Positions 51,206 through 60,445 are shown, numbered from the stretch's first letter. The stretch: DNA of 64,000 nucleotides from Fen731 sp964481885 (GCA_964481885.1 CAYZUS010000006.1:1-64000); one strand, 5' to 3'. The notes: generated from the letters alone by a model not told the origin. Translations and numbers: made by a program.

Positions 51206-51943
51206 TTACTTTGCTTCATCAGCAAGTTTTTGGAGAGGTTCTTTCAATATAATAAATTCCACTCCCTTTCGGGTAGCATAATCTTTAATTATTTCACCCG
51301 GATCAGCAATCTTTTCATTTAGTATGTTTTCCACGTCTTCTGCTTTTACACCCCAGCTCAAAAGTTCTTCAAAAGTTGTGCTTCCTTTGATAGTTTTATC
51401 AGCTGTTTCACTCACGGCCTGCTCAGCAGTGGTCTCCGTCTGTACTGATACATCCACCATATCAACCGAGTGGGTTTCCAGATACTGCAGCTGCTCCTCA
51501 GAAAGAGCTGCTTTTTCTTTCAGGATACTTACTGCCGGTTTAAGAAAATATGTTTCTTCTTCAACAGAATAAGGCAGGCCTTTATACAAAGCAACAAAAT
51601 ACCTGACAGTTCCAGTACCCACTTCCTTGCCTTCTTCAGAAAGAGAAGCATAAATATTTTCCAGCTCTTTAACCTCGAAAGAAGCATATAGCGCAGGATC
51701 TTTCAGACCAAAAGCTTTCCCGATATCCTCCAGCGGAATTTCAAATGTATTATGGATATCATCAAACGTATAGGAGCCCTTGATATCTGCTGGGTTATAT
51801 TGCCCTGAGAATTCTCCATCTGTAAATTTTGCAGGAACCTTTTCTGTGGTTGTTACCCAAAGGCCCGTAAAAGAGGTTACAGCGATACTTATAAAGATTA
51901 CAGAAATTATTACAATTGCAACGTACAAGGATTTTATTTTCAC
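51206..51943 (-). CDS. membrane-anchored partner of the Fe-S protein, two KGS-type repeats
   Basis: A 245-residue protein with an N-terminal membrane anchor (about 7-29) and an extracytoplasmic part. Two related segments stand out: IKGSYTFDDI at 54-63, followed by FEIPLEDIGKAFGL, and IKGSTTFEEL at 185-194, followed by WGVKAEDVENIL. Similar KGS/KGSMTFEEV motifs are found at the ends of NapH-like ferredoxin membrane proteins. Its ATG overlaps the stop of the NapH-like gene by 4 bp, so the two products probably work together. Function is unknown. Confidence 0.7.
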   Translation of the reverse strand: MKIKSLYVAIVIISVIFISIAVTSFTGLWVTTTEKVPAKFTDGEFSGQYNPADIKGSYTFDDIHNTFEIPLEDIGKAFGLKDPALYASFEVKELENIYASLSEEGKEVGTGTVRYFVALYKGLPYSVEEETYFLKPAVSILKEKAALSEEQLQYLETHSVDMVDVSVQTETTAEQAVSETADKTIKGSTTFEELLSWGVKAEDVENILNEKIADPGEIIKDYATRKGVEFIILKEPLQKLADEAK

Positions 51944-52815
51944 GCTTTTTTCCCCCTTTTTATTGAAAATTCCACTGTATCAGTTACAGGACATGAAAAC
52001 TCTGAAGTACAATTCATGCACGAAATGCACTGATGGCTGCGTACGGTTCTATCGGTGGATACGGATATATTCATTGGGCAGACCTCATCGCACTTTTTAC
52101 AGTCTATGCAGGTAGATACACTTCTTCTTATTTTAAAAACTCTGAAAAAGTTAAATATGCCCAGCAATGCTCCGTAAGGGCAAATATATTTGCAATATGG
52201 GCGGTCCACAAATAGTGAAAGAATGATTGTGGCCCCGAGGAATATGAACGCTCCGACTGCAACCTCCCCGGTCCAGAAGTTAAAAAGAGCATAATACGGG
52301 TCAATAGTCTGAAACATCAGCTTTGCTGTAGTTGCGGTCATATACACGACCAGTATCAGTGTAATATATCGCAAGTACCTTAAATATTTATCAAGTTTTA
52401 AGGGCACAAAATGATTGTATCTCTTTTTAAATATTTTTTTGCCGATTTTTGACAGCCACTCCTGAAAGGTTCCAAAAGGGCATACCCAGCCGCAAATCAC
52501 GGGTCCGAAAAAAATAGCAAGAAAAAAAGCAATCAGCATCAGTATAAAAGATGATGAGTGTATTTTTTGTACAAAAGTTCCGACAGCAGCAAAGTTATAA
52601 ATAGAAACTACCCCGCCAAAGGGACATATGGCATGAAGAGAAGCGGTTGAAAGAAAGGGGATGCCCCAGCCATATCCTGTTAACATTACATTTATTGTAA
52701 TGAGCGCAACCAGTGAAAAGAAAAATATCTGTACTGCCATTCTGTACCACGGTTTGGACTTTTTAGTCTTTTTTACCGTACGCGCCGTATTTGTTTCTGA
52801 ATTTTCAAGCCGCAA
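51940..52815 (-). CDS. NapH/MauN-like 4Fe-4S membrane protein
   Basis: A 291-residue protein with about five helices and cytosolic Fe-S domains. It has the two membrane-edge cysteine motifs ICGWVCPFG and YCKYICPYGALLG, and at the C-terminus two ferredoxin-like motifs, CIDCKKCDEVCP and CISCMNC-x5-CP (the second with an unusual five-residue last spacing). This is the NapH/NosR C-terminal class, which moves electrons between a quinone or thiol pool and periplasmic proteins. The N-terminus (1-25) is polar. It leads a two-gene operon. Confidence 0.9.
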   Translation of the reverse strand: MRLENSETNTARTVKKTKKSKPWYRMAVQIFFFSLVALITINVMLTGYGWGIPFLSTASLHAICPFGGVVSIYNFAAVGTFVQKIHSSSFILMLIAFFLAIFFGPVICGWVCPFGTFQEWLSKIGKKIFKKRYNHFVPLKLDKYLRYLRYITLILVVYMTATTAKLMFQTIDPYYALFNFWTGEVAVGAFIFLGATIILSLFVDRPYCKYICPYGALLGIFNFFRVFKIRRSVSTCIDCKKCDEVCPMNISVSTDRTVRSHQCISCMNCTSEFSCPVTDTVEFSIKRGKKA

Positions 52816-53091
52816 AGTTTCCCCCTCTGTTTATTCTGATTTTTATTTTTTTAGGATTTACCAACACTTGTAACGTATTATTTCCGCCAAGCGTTACATT
52901 TAAGGAAAATAATATCAAATTATTTTTATACTGCTGAAGTGAAAATTATTAAAATGACGCGCCATCAGGCAAAAAGATGGCTAAAAAATTTTATAAAAAT
53001 AATAAATTAAACACCTCTATCTGTTAATTATCTGGTAAAATATAAAACATTGGTTTTGTAAAACCGATTTATATTTTGAGGTAAAAAATTT

Positions 53092-53796
53092 ATGCAGAAA
53101 ACAAATGACACTGGGCGCTACAGGATCGCAGCTTCTTTTCTGGATTGTGACTTTTTGAATTTTGGAAGCGAGATCAAAAAAGCCGAAAATCTTGGTATTG
53201 AAATACTTCACCTGGATGTTATGGATGGCAGCTTTGTTGAGAACATAAGCATCGGGCAGCCGGTTATAAGGCAGATAAGAAAAGCCACAGAGCTGTTTCT
53301 TGATGTTCACCTGATGATAAAAAATCCGGACAGGCATCTTGACAGCTTTATCGGATGCGGCGCCGATCTTATATGTGTACATGCAGAAGAGTGCCCTCAT
53401 CTTTCCTGGACGCTTAATCATATAAAGCAATCCGGATTAAAGGCAGCAGTGGCATTAAATCCGTCAACACCCCTTTCGGCAATAGAAAATGTTCTGTGTT
53501 ATCTTGACATGGTTCTGTTAATGACTGTAAATCCTGGTTTTGGCGGCCAGAAATTCCTGTACGAGATGATTTTTAAGATAGAAAAGTTAAAGGGAATGTT
53601 ACAGGATTATGCAAAATACACCCATGATTACAGGAGTATTGACATCCAGGTCGACGGGGGAATCAATCCGGACACTGCCGCAGATGTAGTTAAGTCCGGT
53701 GCCAACATACTTGTTCTTGGTTCTGCATTATTTAAATCAGATAATCCGGAGGAAATCATAAAAAAAGTCAGCAACTGTTTTTTACAGGTGACATAA
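53092..53796 (+). CDS. rpe: ribulose-phosphate 3-epimerase
   Basis: Interconverts ribulose 5-phosphate and xylulose 5-phosphate. The 234-residue TIM barrel shows ILHLDVMDGSFVENISIG, LDVHLMIKNPDRH, VHAEE, LMTVNPGFGGQKF and VDGGINPDTAADVVKSGANILVLGSALF. The N-terminal IAASFLDCDF replaces the usual IAPSxLxxDF. It stands alone between divergent and co-directional neighbours. Confidence 0.95.
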   Translation: MQKTNDTGRYRIAASFLDCDFLNFGSEIKKAENLGIEILHLDVMDGSFVENISIGQPVIRQIRKATELFLDVHLMIKNPDRHLDSFIGCGADLICVHAEECPHLSWTLNHIKQSGLKAAVALNPSTPLSAIENVLCYLDMVLLMTVNPGFGGQKFLYEMIFKIEKLKGMLQDYAKYTHDYRSIDIQVDGGINPDTAADVVKSGANILVLGSALFKSDNPEEIIKKVSNCFLQVT

Positions 53797-54029
53797 ATTA
53801 AAACTATATATTAAAAAACTGCTTTTAAGGTTTTATTATCCATATCCTGACCATACTTATAAAATCCAACTTTGGTTGCCCGGAATTAAAATAGCCTGGA
53901 TTCTAATTGCAGGACAGCTTTATAGAACAGGTCCGGGTTGTCCGGAACCATAACGACCGGCTTTTGGTATTTATAAATTTGACTGATAACTCCAGGAAAA
54001 ATATCTGCAATTTATATAAAGGAGGACTT

Positions 54030-54596
54030 ATGACTGTAACAAAAAAAATTCAAAACCTTATCCTTCCTCTGCCTGTTACGCTTGCAACACACAGGGCCAA
54101 AAAAGGGGACGAAAGTACTGATAATATAATTTCTCTGTCCTGGGTTGGAATCGTTGAGCATCATCCCAATATGGTAAATATTGTAATCGGCAGGGGAAAA
54201 TATTCTGCACAGACAATTGCTGAAAGAAAAGAATTCGGGCTTTGCATCGCATCAGTGGAATTAATGGAGCAGGTTGACAGATGCGGGTATACGCATGGCA
54301 GCAAGGTGGATAAATTTAAAATGGCCGGGTTTACAAAAATGCCGGCTGAAAAAATCGATGTTTCACTTATAGCAGAGTGCCCGATTTGCCTTGAATGTAT
54401 TGTGTCGGAAATTGTTCCAATGAAAACCCATGATATATTTCTTGCAGAAGTAGTTGCCTCACATATTAACCCTGTTTTTTTAAACGAAAAGGAGGAGCCT
54501 GACCTTTCAAAAATGAACATCCTGTGTTATGCAAATGACCAATATTGGGCAATGGGAGATAAGCTTCAGGACCTATATTATTCAAAAAAATCCTGA
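54030..54596 (+). CDS. flavin reductase / flavoredoxin family protein
   Basis: A 188-residue flavin-reductase-like domain protein (FMN-binding split barrel). Features are ILPLPVTLATHR, SLSWVGIVEHHPNMVNIVIG, YSAQTIAERKEFGLCIAS, and HDIFLAEVVASHINP. Flavoredoxins of this class use FMN for low-potential electron transfer or supply reduced flavin. I use ATG 54030 because AAAGGAGG lies 6 nt upstream and the 41 residues of the longer frame do not look like the family. Confidence 0.9.
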   Translation: MTVTKKIQNLILPLPVTLATHRAKKGDESTDNIISLSWVGIVEHHPNMVNIVIGRGKYSAQTIAERKEFGLCIASVELMEQVDRCGYTHGSKVDKFKMAGFTKMPAEKIDVSLIAECPICLECIVSEIVPMKTHDIFLAEVVASHINPVFLNEKEEPDLSKMNILCYANDQYWAMGDKLQDLYYSKKS

Positions 54597-54770
54597 AACC
54601 AAGCCGGTTAAAACCAAAAGGGTCTTAACCAAAGGGATTAAAACAAAAAGGCGCGCCATAACCCAAAGAGGCAAAACCAAAGAAATACAAAAAAATAAAG
54701 CGTCATAACCAAAATGATTTAAAACCAAGGAAGCCTAAAACCAAATCGGTTAAAACCAAAAAAAGACAAA
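54597..54770. repeat. low-complexity array of aaaaccaaa units
   Basis: About ten irregularly spaced copies of a (t)aaaaccaaa or (c)ataaccaaa core, each followed by 5-12 variable bases, run from the flavin reductase stop to the terminator. No hairpins within the array and no coding capacity are seen. It looks like an expanding short repeat in the 3' untranslated region. Confidence 0.75.
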
Positions 54771-54772
54771 AA

Positions 54773-54803
54773 AATAGTCCTGTAAAAACAGGACTATTTT
54801 TTA
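54773..54803. terminator. bidirectional rho-independent terminator
   Basis: Arms aatagtcctg (54773-54782) and caggactatt (54789-54798) are perfect, with T-runs on the right (plus) and A-runs on the left (T on minus). It separates the convergent flavin reductase and ferredoxin genes. Confidence 0.92.
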
Positions 54804-54906
54804 AATTAGATAAATATCTTTATTCAATAAATCATGTTAATGGATTCGCCGGCCGTAAAAAAAACAAACCACAATCCACTACACTGACAATTAAAAGGAA
54901 ATCTTA

Positions 54907-55098
54907 TCAGTCAGTTATAATAGCTTCTGACGGACAGCTCTCCACCGCTTCCTGAATGCATTCTTCATCATATTCGTCGTAATCAGTTTTGATTAGAACG
55001 GCGATGTCTTTATCTTCATCCATTTTGAATATGTCTGGACAAGTCTCTTCGCAAAGACCGCAACCCGTACAGAGTTCCTCATCAATTCTTACTTCCAT
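54907..55098 (-). CDS. single-cluster [4Fe-4S] ferredoxin
   Basis: A 63-residue acidic ferredoxin of the monocluster type (Thermotoga/Desulfovibrio-like): C10-x2-C13-x2-C16-x3-C20-P for three ligands plus one spare, and the final ligand in VESCPSEAI near residue 55. It is a likely soluble donor for Fe-S enzymes in the cell, possibly including the complex I-like operon at 35-41 kb; that link is inference. Strong AGGAAAT ribosome binding site. Confidence 0.95.
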   Translation of the reverse strand: MEVRIDEELCTGCGLCEETCPDIFKMDEDKDIAVLIKTDYDEYDEECIQEAVESCPSEAIITD

Positions 55099-55340
55099 TT
55101 ACATTTCCTTTCTACTGTCTTAAATTGGTTCCAAAGGTTAAGTATTTTCCTATATAGCAAAATAAAGCGAAATATACAAGAAATTTAAATTTAATTCAAC
55201 AAAAAATTTTAAAATATTTTGAAAAGTATTTTTGTCTGAATACTTATATTTTTAAAAATAATACATTATTTAATAAAAATATGTGTTATATTTAATGTGA
55301 TTATTTTATTGATTAAAATTCAGGGAATTTTGAGACTCTT

Positions 55341-56777
55341 TTGAAACATAATTTTAAATTAACCAAACGAGAACTCATTTTAGAGGATATTTTTTATACT
55401 CTTACTAACCTCATTAAAGATGCAATAATTGTTGCAAACTCTTCAAGAAAAATCGTTTTTTGGAATAAAGCATCTGAAAAGATTTTCGGTTATTCATCAG
55501 CAGAGGTGTTGTCAAAATCCATAAGCATTGTCCTTCCTCAGGACATACTTGCAAGCACAACCGGATCAAAATCTGATTCAAAAGATAAATATATTGAAGC
55601 TCTGGGGAAAAACAAAGAGGGCCATAAAATACCGCTTGAAATATCAAAAACTTTCTGGGAATCAGAAAAGGGCCAGTTTTTCACCCTGATACTGCGGGAT
55701 GTCACTTCAAGAAAAAGTACAGAAGAAAAATTAAGGTATCTGAGTTTTCACGATAATTTGACGGGCCTTTACAACAGATCATATTTTGATGAGGAACTTA
55801 AAAGGCTTGATACTAAAAGGCAGCTCCCGCTAAGCGTGGTCATTTGTGATATTGATGGGTTCAAGCTTGTTAATGATGCATTCGGTTACAAGAAGGGCGA
55901 CGATCTTCTCAAGGGTCTGTCAAAGATATTGAAAAAATCCTGCAGGTCCGAAGATATACTTGCAAGATGGGGAGGAGATGAATTCGTGATTCTGCTTCCA
56001 AAAACTGACGGGAAAGGAACACAGGACATAATTTCCCGAATAGAAAATATATGCGGCGCAATAGGTTCGGGGGAAATACCATTTAATATTTCAATAGGGT
56101 ACTCAACCAAGACCAAGCCTTCAGAGCACATTGAGACAGTACTTAAAGAAGCTGAAACATGCATGAAGCAGAAAAAACTTCTCCGGAGCAAAAAAGTCTC
56201 AAGCGATATTATCGCTTCAATTGAAAAAAAACTTCATGAAAAGAGCGCTGAAACCAGGGAAACTTACGACAGAATTAAAATACTTGCTCTTGCTATCGGC
56301 CGGTCATTAAAATTACAGAAAGCTGACATGGACAACCTTGCCCTGTTTTCAGATTTCCATGATATCGGCAAGGCGGCCATAAAGGCAAGTATATTAAACA
56401 AAAAGGCCAGGCTCGTCGAAAAAGAGTGGCAGATAATGAAAATGCATCCCGAAATAGGCTACAGGATTGCAAAATCTTCAACAGAACTTGTGATGATAGC
56501 AGATGCAATACTTGCGCATCACGAAAACTGGGACGGCACAGGATATCCTTACCACCTGAAAGGCTCAAAAATCCCGGTGCCGGCAAGGATAATCGCAGTA
56601 GTTGAGGCATATGACGTTATGACAAAAGGACGAACATACAAGAAGCCTGTCAGCCGGGAGGAGGCGATAGAGGAGTTAACCAGAAATGCAAAAAAACAGT
56701 TTGACCCCAGAATTGTAAACAGTTTTATTGAACTGATGAAGCTTAAGGAAGATAACCTAAGCCTTTTTTCCGAGTAA
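55341..56777 (+). CDS. PAS-GGDEF-HD-GYP cyclic-di-GMP signalling protein (TTG start)
   Basis: A 478-residue soluble protein: PAS sensor (about 15-125), diguanylate cyclase (about 130-285) and HD-GYP-type phosphodiesterase (about 295-470). The cyclase site is intact as WGGDEF (GGDEF at 211-215), and the inhibitory site RxxD is R202-S-E-D205, five residues before it. The HD-GYP domain has HDIGK (HD 340-341) and HHENWDGTGYP (393-403), but the first metal-ligand histidine usually found near residue 309 is absent (ETYDRI). It may make and break c-di-GMP under redox or ligand control by PAS. The TTG start at 55341 lacks a strong ribosome binding site. Confidence 0.92.
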   Translation: MKHNFKLTKRELILEDIFYTLTNLIKDAIIVANSSRKIVFWNKASEKIFGYSSAEVLSKSISIVLPQDILASTTGSKSDSKDKYIEALGKNKEGHKIPLEISKTFWESEKGQFFTLILRDVTSRKSTEEKLRYLSFHDNLTGLYNRSYFDEELKRLDTKRQLPLSVVICDIDGFKLVNDAFGYKKGDDLLKGLSKILKKSCRSEDILARWGGDEFVILLPKTDGKGTQDIISRIENICGAIGSGEIPFNISIGYSTKTKPSEHIETVLKEAETCMKQKKLLRSKKVSSDIIASIEKKLHEKSAETRETYDRIKILALAIGRSLKLQKADMDNLALFSDFHDIGKAAIKASILNKKARLVEKEWQIMKMHPEIGYRIAKSSTELVMIADAILAHHENWDGTGYPYHLKGSKIPVPARIIAVVEAYDVMTKGRTYKKPVSREEAIEELTRNAKKQFDPRIVNSFIELMKLKEDNLSLFSE

Positions 56778-56862
56778 CAATAAGTTTTACAGGGATCCCT
56801 GAAGGCTGTAACTAAATCACAGGGATCGTCATTTGCCCTGTAAAGCACTTAACTTATTGTTA
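56775..56862. terminator. long stem-loop beginning at the stop codon
   Basis: taacaataagtt-ttacaggg (56775-56794) pairs with ccctgtaa-(agcactt)-aacttattgtta (56836-56862), leaving a 7-nt bulge. The left arm includes the TAA stop. An inner agggatccct palindrome lies in the loop. T-rich but not T-run sequence follows, so a terminator or RNA-stabilising role is possible. Confidence 0.65.
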
Positions 56863-57069
56863 TTTATTTATTTAAAGATATAATTCTTTTGGAATATGAT
56901 TTGAATGGATCTTGCTCTTGTTTAAAGTGAAAATGGTATTGCCAAATTCCTGAGTTTTTCCCCAGGTAATTCAGACCAGCAAAGCCAAAGCTTTAAAAAG
57001 ATGAATTTTAAAAAAATTTTATAAATAAAAAAGTAAAAAATTTTATTATCTCATTATGTAAGGAGAAAT

Positions 57070-58290
57070 ATGGACATCTATAAAGAATCGCTGCTTCTTC
57101 ACAAGGACAAACAAGGCAAAATAGACGTGGTAACCAAAGTAAAGACAGAAAACGAGCATGATCTCGCGCTTGCCTATTCCCCGGGAGTTGCACAGCCCTG
57201 CCGTGAGATTGCAAGGGACCCGAGCCTGCTGAATACCTACACAGCAAGGGCAAACATGATTGCTGTTGTGTCAGACGGCTCAGCAGTACTTGGTCTTGGA
57301 AACATTGGCGCAAGGGCAGGCATGCCGGTAATGGAAGGGAAATGCGTCCTTTTCAGGCAGTTTGGCGGAGTATCAGCATTCCCGCTATGCATAGAGAGCC
57401 AGGATAATGACCTGATAGTCCAAACAGTAAAGCTTCTGGAACCCTCCTTTGCAGGGATTAACCTTGAAGATATAGCCGCACCAAGGTGTTTTGAAATAGA
57501 AAACAGGCTAAAGGCAGAAACCAAAATGCTCATCTTTCATGATGACCAGCATGGAACTGCAATAGTCACACTTGCCGGAATGTTTAATGCCCTTAAACAT
57601 TATGGCCTCGACCTTTTAAAGGTAAAAATTGTAATGAACGGCGCCGGTGCTGCTGGCCACTCCATAATAAAGCTGCTTTCCAAGCTGGGAGTTGACAATG
57701 TATTGGTATGCGATACAAAAGGTATAATCTGCAAGGGCAGGGGTGACCTGAATTTTGCAAAAGACGAGATAGCATCTCTTACAAATAAAGGCAATCAGAA
57801 GGGCAGCCTGGCAGATGCATTAAAAGGAGCAGATGTGTTTATCGGGGTATCGGCAGCAAACCAGCTGACACCTGACATGGTTGCAACAATGAGGAAACAC
57901 CCAATCATTTTTGCACTCGCAAATCCTGAGCCTGAAATAAGGCCCGAACTTGCAAAACAGTGCGGTATTGAGGTTATGGCTACCGGCCGTTCGGATTTTC
58001 CTAACCAGGTAAATAATGTTCTTGCATTTCCGGGAGTATTCAGGGGCGCTTTGGATGCAAACGCAACAGATATAAATATGGAGATGAAACTTGCTGCAGC
58101 CAAAGCCATTGCAGCAATTGTTGAAAATAATATAAGGGCCGACTACATTATACCCAAGCCTTTTGATGCAAAGGTGCTGCCTGCAGTTGCAACCGCAGTT
58201 GCAAAAGCCGCAGTTGAAACAGGCGTCGCACCAAAAGATACTGACCTTGACTGGATCGAGTATAAAGCAAAGAACATATTGAGGAAGTAG
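57070..58290 (+). CDS. malic enzyme (NAD(P)-dependent, decarboxylating)
   Basis: Oxidative decarboxylation of malate to pyruvate and CO2. The 406-residue short bacterial type has the catalytic tyrosine region LALAYSPGVAQPC, SDGSAVLGLGNIGARAGMPVMEGK, the metal-binding FHDDQHGTAIV, the Rossmann motif NGAGAAGHSI and FALANPEPEI. It fits redox and carbon balance in an anaerobe. AAGGAG lies 7 nt upstream of the ATG. Confidence 0.96.
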   Translation: MDIYKESLLLHKDKQGKIDVVTKVKTENEHDLALAYSPGVAQPCREIARDPSLLNTYTARANMIAVVSDGSAVLGLGNIGARAGMPVMEGKCVLFRQFGGVSAFPLCIESQDNDLIVQTVKLLEPSFAGINLEDIAAPRCFEIENRLKAETKMLIFHDDQHGTAIVTLAGMFNALKHYGLDLLKVKIVMNGAGAAGHSIIKLLSKLGVDNVLVCDTKGIICKGRGDLNFAKDEIASLTNKGNQKGSLADALKGADVFIGVSAANQLTPDMVATMRKHPIIFALANPEPEIRPELAKQCGIEVMATGRSDFPNQVNNVLAFPGVFRGALDANATDINMEMKLAAAKAIAAIVENNIRADYIIPKPFDAKVLPAVATAVAKAAVETGVAPKDTDLDWIEYKAKNILRK

Positions 58291-58390
58291 GACAAGACAG
58301 AGAACATATCGAGGAAATAAGATAAGATAAAGGATATGCAAAACGGCAGGATATGCTGGAAAACATGCAGGATATGCTGGAAAATATAGT
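58271..58390. repeat. two tandem repeats at and after the malic enzyme stop
   Basis: A 30-bp unit (agaacatattgaggaagtag...) that ends the malic enzyme gene at 58271-58300 is repeated imperfectly at 58301-58330, just after the stop. A second, 21-bp unit beginning aggatatgctggaaaa follows at 58348-58368 and 58369-58387, with a partial copy at 58331. These are local duplications of the gene end. Confidence 0.85.
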
Positions 58391-58400
58391 AGTTATATAG

Positions 58401-58482
58401 ATTTGGGATTTGCCATTGGAGAACAGGGGTTTGAGGATGAAAAAACTTTTACCAACCCTCCATGGCGAATCCTAAATTTTTT
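58401..58482 (+). terminator. long imperfect hairpin with T-run after malic enzyme
   Basis: atttgggatttgccattggag (left, 58401-58421, in two blocks) pairs with ctccatggcgaatcctaaat (58458-58477) with few mismatches, followed by six T. It sits between the convergent malic enzyme and alcohol dehydrogenase genes. Confidence 0.75.
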
Positions 58483-58554
58483 GTTTTTCATTGCCTGTCA
58501 GATTAACGCCTAACAAGGCGTACGCTTAAAGAAAGGGCAAGTTCTTTCAAATGC

Positions 58555-59718
58555 TTATTTTGCAATATTAAAGATATTTACAATATCCTGGCTTCCAAGC
58601 TTCAGAAAGCTGCCGACCGGGCCCCACTGCACTTCTTTTTCGGCCATTTCCGCAAATCTGTCGTCTGTTATGCCAAGTTCTTTTAATGTCACAGGCATTC
58701 CTATTTCCCTGTAAAATTTGGTAATGCTGTCAATGCCTTTTAAGGCCACTTCCTCTTCCGTGCCAAAACAGGGATCCACGCCCCATACCCTGGCGGCAAA
58801 CTGCACAAATCTTTTGACATTATGTTTAAAAACATATTTCATCCATGCAGGAAATATTACTGCAAGTGCCGCTCCGTGGGCCACACCATAGACCGCACCA
58901 AGTTCATGCCCGAGCTTGTGGGAACCCCAGTCTTCAACTCGGCCCGTGCCAAGTATTCCGTTATGAGCTATTGTGCTTGTCCACATAAGTTCGGCGCGGC
59001 TGTCATAATCATTCGGGTTTGCAAGTACCAATGGAGTATTATCAACGATACATCGCATTGCACCTTCACAAAGCCTGTCGGTCAGGTCCGTCTTTTTTGT
59101 GTGGGTGAAGTACCTTTCCATTATATGAGCCATTATATCTGCAGCGCCGCAGGCAGTCTGGTACGCAGAGATTGAAAAAGTCAGTTCAGGATTAAGGATT
59201 GCAAATTTTGGCAGCATCAGGCGGCAATGCAAACCTTTTTTCATAAGTGTTTCTTCATTTTTAATAACCGTTACAATACTTGACTCGCTTCCGGCAGCAG
59301 GCACCGTAAGGATTACACCCAGCGACAATGTGTCTTTGGGTGTTGCCTTGTTCATAAAGAAATCCCAGACGTCACCTTCAAAAGGCACGCCAATCGCTAT
59401 TGCTTTTGCGGAGTCAATGACGCTTCCGCCGCCAATTGCAAGAATAAATTTTATGCCATTGTTCCTGCAGATTTTTATTCCTTCATATATTTTTGCCAGC
59501 GTAGGATTAGGCTGTACCCCTGAAAGTTCGAAGTATTTTATCCCCTCAGTTTTCAGGGATCCTATCACTTTGTCATACAGCCCCAATTTTTTTATTGTGT
59601 CTCCGCCGTAATGAATAAGTACAGTGTCAGCATATTTTTTAATTTCCCTGCCGACAGAATTTTCTGTTTCTTTGCCAAAAATTATTTCTGTTGAATTATG
59701 AAACCTGAAATTTTCCAA
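58555..59718 (-). CDS. iron-containing alcohol dehydrogenase
   Basis: A 387-residue group III (Fe-dependent) alcohol dehydrogenase of the butanol dehydrogenase/YqhD type. The N-terminal FRFHNSTEIIFGKET, the NAD(P)-binding LAIGGGSVIDSAKAIA, and the metal-binding residues in CGAADIMAHIMERYF, HKLGHELGAVYGVAHGAALAVI are in place. It reduces aldehydes during fermentation. Monocistronic, convergent with malic enzyme. Confidence 0.96.
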   Translation of the reverse strand: MENFRFHNSTEIIFGKETENSVGREIKKYADTVLIHYGGDTIKKLGLYDKVIGSLKTEGIKYFELSGVQPNPTLAKIYEGIKICRNNGIKFILAIGGGSVIDSAKAIAIGVPFEGDVWDFFMNKATPKDTLSLGVILTVPAAGSESSIVTVIKNEETLMKKGLHCRLMLPKFAILNPELTFSISAYQTACGAADIMAHIMERYFTHTKKTDLTDRLCEGAMRCIVDNTPLVLANPNDYDSRAELMWTSTIAHNGILGTGRVEDWGSHKLGHELGAVYGVAHGAALAVIFPAWMKYVFKHNVKRFVQFAARVWGVDPCFGTEEEVALKGIDSITKFYREIGMPVTLKELGITDDRFAEMAEKEVQWGPVGSFLKLGSQDIVNIFNIAK

Positions 59719-59863
59719 AACACACTCCCGAGACTATTTGTTAAAATAAAATTAAGAATCAGATATTTAAACTATGTACTGTATATTCAGGATTTTTCTA
59801 ACCAAAAAAGATTATAAGATTTTTACCAAATATTTTCCGCAAAAGCAATAAGCCTTTATATTG

Positions 59864-60445
59864 CTAAACGAGATCACATGATTCAGGTGGCATCCACTTT
59901 GCGTCTTTGCCTTCCCATTTGACATTGCAGCCTATCGGGTTTGTCACAGGTGTGGATATTTTTCTGCCGTCGAGATATTCTTCAAGAGCGTTCCAAAGGT
60001 CATTTGTCTTCATCAGGCTCGTGTCTTTGGGGTTGTCAACACCCCTGCCTGTGTAAATAAGCTGCCTGTTTGAATCAAACACAAAAAAGTGGGGTGTTCT
60101 AAGGGCTCCATAAGAAAGCGCAGTTTTCTGGCCGGCATCATAAAGGTAGGTCCATGGGAAATTATTTTTCTGCATTCGCTCAACCATATGTTCAAAAGAA
60201 TCATCCGCATAAGTATTTTTACTGTTGGAATTTATTGCCACAAACCGGACACCTGATTTTGCAAAATGCTCCGCGGTATTCCTTGTAATTTCATCGGAGC
60301 CAATCACATAAGGGCAGTGGTTGCATGTAAAAAATATCACAAGAATATGAGCATCAATAAAGTTCTTTAGAGAATAGATTCTGCCGTCAGTGGCAGCAAG
60401 CATAAAATCAGGAGCTTTGTCCTGCAGTGATAATGTGAAGCTCAT
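59864..60445 (-). CDS. thioredoxin-like/AhpC-TSA family redox protein
   Basis: A 193-residue thioredoxin-fold protein. The N-terminal KAPDFMLAATDGRIYSLKNF resembles peroxiredoxins, and the active site reads FFTCNHCPYV, a CxxC motif typical of the DUF899-free thioredoxin-family group with CNHCPY. The cis-proline segment is GALRTPHFFVFD. A further conserved C-terminal part carries NPIGCNVKWEGKD. It is likely a thiol-disulfide oxidoreductase or peroxide reductase. Confidence 0.9.
   Translation of the reverse strand: MSFTLSLQDKAPDFMLAATDGRIYSLKNFIDAHILVIFFTCNHCPYVIGSDEITRNTAEHFAKSGVRFVAINSNSKNTYADDSFEHMVERMQKNNFPWTYLYDAGQKTALSYGALRTPHFFVFDSNRQLIYTGRGVDNPKDTSLMKTNDLWNALEEYLDGRKISTPVTNPIGCNVKWEGKDAKWMPPESCDLV

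Noticed and set aside
53907..54029. Longer start for the flavin reductase
   Set aside because: The extra 41 residues do not match the family, while ATG 54030 follows AAAGGAGG.
57820..58341. 173-residue minus-strand open frame rich in cysteine
   Set aside because: It is the antisense reading of the malic enzyme gene; the cysteines come from GCA/GCC codons read in reverse.
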